NCBI GenBank assembly: GCA_018380195.1
Contig: JAGZUC010000016.1
Span: 1 to 49,818 of the forward strand
DNA: 49,818 nt
Source: Collinsella sp.
GTDB taxonomy: Bacteria; Actinomycetota; Coriobacteriia; Coriobacteriales; Coriobacteriaceae
Direction: 5' to 3'
In this document: in pieces, positions 49,044-49,818 of the stretch
How the letters are laid out: the number at the start of each line of letters is the position of its first letter
How positions within the stretch are numbered: the stretch's first letter is position 1
Made by a program: the position numbers and the translations under genes
Notes under the pieces: model-generated
What the model was told of the DNA's origin: nothing
What the model saw: only the letters and a program-made list of their open reading frames with translations
Databases searched by the model: none

Positions 49044-49316
49044 ATCGAACTTAAAGCCTCCGGTAACGGGGGCTTTTCTTTTTCGGAAACCATGCATGGA
49101 TTCGAACCTCGGTCGAGGCGCGAGCGTCAAGAAAACGCGGAGCGTTTTTAGCGAGCGGGCGAGGACGCCGGCAGGCGGGCGAAGCCGGTGCGGATCCGCG
49201 CAGCGGATGCGCGGAATCCTATACGCCGCACCAATCGAACTTAAAGCCTCCGGCAACGGGGGCTTTTCTTTTACGTAAGCACCGCATGGATTCGAACCTC
49301 GGTCGAGGCGCGAGCA
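49024..49316 (+). repeat. tRNA-tail element behind tRNA-Arg copy 1 (190-bp unit plus a partial second unit)
   Basis: Unit 1 (49024-49213): tail with terminator CCTCCGGTAACGGGGG, inverted T-arm GGATTCGAACCT (49098-49109, inverse of 49018-49029), hairpin CCTCG/CGAGG, and the 96-bp core (49120-49215). Unit 2 (49214-49316): tail 2 with terminator, inverted T-arm again (49288-49299) and CCTCG/CGAGG, then breaks off at GCGAGC, the first bases of the core. So the Arg locus shows the element as a tandem array truncated in its second unit. Confidence 0.85.
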
Positions 49317-49355
49317 TCTTAATCATCACTTCGTAAAATTTTTCCAAATTGTCGC

Positions 49356-49384
49356 TTGACCCATCGAGGGGTCACGTGCATAAT
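49356..49384 (+). promoter_or_regulatory. Promoter of the second tRNA-Arg
   Basis: TTGACC, 17-base spacer, CATAAT, 12 bases before the tRNA; shares GTGCATAATAATC with the third promoter. Confidence 0.7.
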
Positions 49385-49396
49385 AATCCGTGCGTT

Positions 49397-49473
49397 GCGG
49401 CGTTACCTCAGCTGGATAGAGGGTCTGACTACGAATCAGAACGTCATAGGTTCGAATCCTATACGCCGCACCA
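49397..49473 (+). tRNA. tRNA-Arg (ACG), copy 2
   Basis: Identical cloverleaf and CCA to copy 1. Followed only by its terminator AGCTCCCGGCAACGGGAGCTTTTC (about 49485-49508), without a tail element. Confidence 0.95.
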
Positions 49474-49589
49474 ATTGATTTTAAAGCTCCCGGCAACGGG
49501 AGCTTTTCTTATATCGCGATGCGTCGAAGATCGCATCAAGTGGTCTAAATGAGTAAAAATCAAATTCAATAACTTTTTTCGAAAAATGC

Positions 49590-49618
49590 TTGACCTTTAT
49601 TCAGTCGATGTGCATAAT
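49590..49618 (+). promoter_or_regulatory. Promoter of the third tRNA-Arg
   Basis: TTGACC, 17-base spacer, CATAAT, 12 bases before the tRNA. Confidence 0.7.
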
Positions 49619-49630
49619 AATCAACAAGTC

Positions 49631-49707
49631 GCGGCGTTACCTCAGCTGGATAGAGGGTCTGACTACGAATCAGAACGTCATAGGTTCGAATCCTATACGC
49701 CGCACCA
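49631..49707 (+). tRNA. tRNA-Arg (ACG), copy 3
   Basis: Identical to copies 1 and 2 with encoded CCA. A terminator (AGCTCCCGGCAACGGGGGCTTTTC) follows and then the start of another tail element. Confidence 0.95.
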
Positions 49708-49818
49708 TTTGAGATTAAAGCTCCCGGCAACGGGGGCTTTTCTTTTACGTAAACACCGCATGGATTCGAACCTCGGTCGAGGCGCGGGCGTAAAGAAAAC
49801 GCGGAGCGTTTTTAGCCC
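49688..49818 (+). repeat. tRNA-tail element behind tRNA-Arg copy 3 (cut by the window end)
   Basis: Tail with terminator, inverted T-arm GGATTCGAACCT (49762-49773), CCTCG/CGAGG hairpin, and the first part of the core with AAAACGC/GCGTTTT, ending at the window edge. The core has two differences from copy 1 in its first bases (GCGGGCGTAAAG for GCGAGCGTCAAG). Confidence 0.8.

Noticed and set aside
48874..49278. Open frame running through tRNA-Arg copy 1 and its tail element
   Set aside because: Same reason as above; the frame is open because the repeat is GC-rich.

Overview
The window looks like a chromosomal segment of a high-GC, Gram-positive gut actinobacterium of the class Coriobacteriia, most likely Collinsella or a close relative. 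This rests on base composition, a Tad/Flp pilus locus without a secretin, a T-box in front of pheST, a CbiM-PDGLE transporter, and a general resemblance of the proteins to that group. The assignment is inference; no 16S rRNA or ribosomal protein marker is present.

Layout. 1-960: tail of an unidentified gene, a terminator, and a decayed mannose-family PTS permease in which an EIIC start is joined to an EIID end. 1000-6100: accessory genes, namely an AlbA_2/ATPase-type regulator behind a duplicated 69-bp operator-like array, an HNH nuclease, a zinc-ribbon protein, a DUF5710 protein, and a tRNA-Val with an imperfect acceptor stem. 6300-13060: EamA exporter, DUF4012 envelope protein, glmM and an M32 carboxypeptidase. 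13190-17140: T-box riboswitch and pheST. 17260-20100: an ECF-type metal importer (cbiM-cbiQ-cbiO) under a promoter overlapped by a NikR-like palindrome, suggesting nickel. 20170-27310: Zn-dependent phospholipase-like protein, pyruvate kinase, a P-type calcium ATPase behind a structured leader, two tandem terminator-capped repeats, and rsgA.

27400-37154 is a compact tad/flp pilus operon of overlapping genes: cpaB-like, tadZ, tadA, tadB, tadC, flp, a one-helix protein, three TadE-like pseudopilins, a TadG-like protein and a DUF192 protein. A small putative toxin-antitoxin pair follows.

37899-49818 is mainly translation and RNA-modification housekeeping (rsmI, metG, rsmA, tatD-like, rlmH, proC, serS), with tRNA-Phe, tRNA-Leu and three tRNA-Arg genes, a GH5-like protein lacking its catalytic acid/base, a Band 7 protein, and a 57-residue membrane protein on the minus strand.

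The most unusual signal is a family of about 186-190-bp units behind the tRNA-Phe, tRNA-Leu and tRNA-Arg genes. Each unit contains the 3' tail of the host tRNA plus its terminator, then an inverted 12-13-nt copy of that tRNA's own T-arm, then a GC-rich multi-hairpin core. A second copy of the tRNA tail and terminator follows. The Leu and Arg cores are nearly identical 96-bp sequences; the Phe core is different but has a similar architecture. I know of no described element with this structure.
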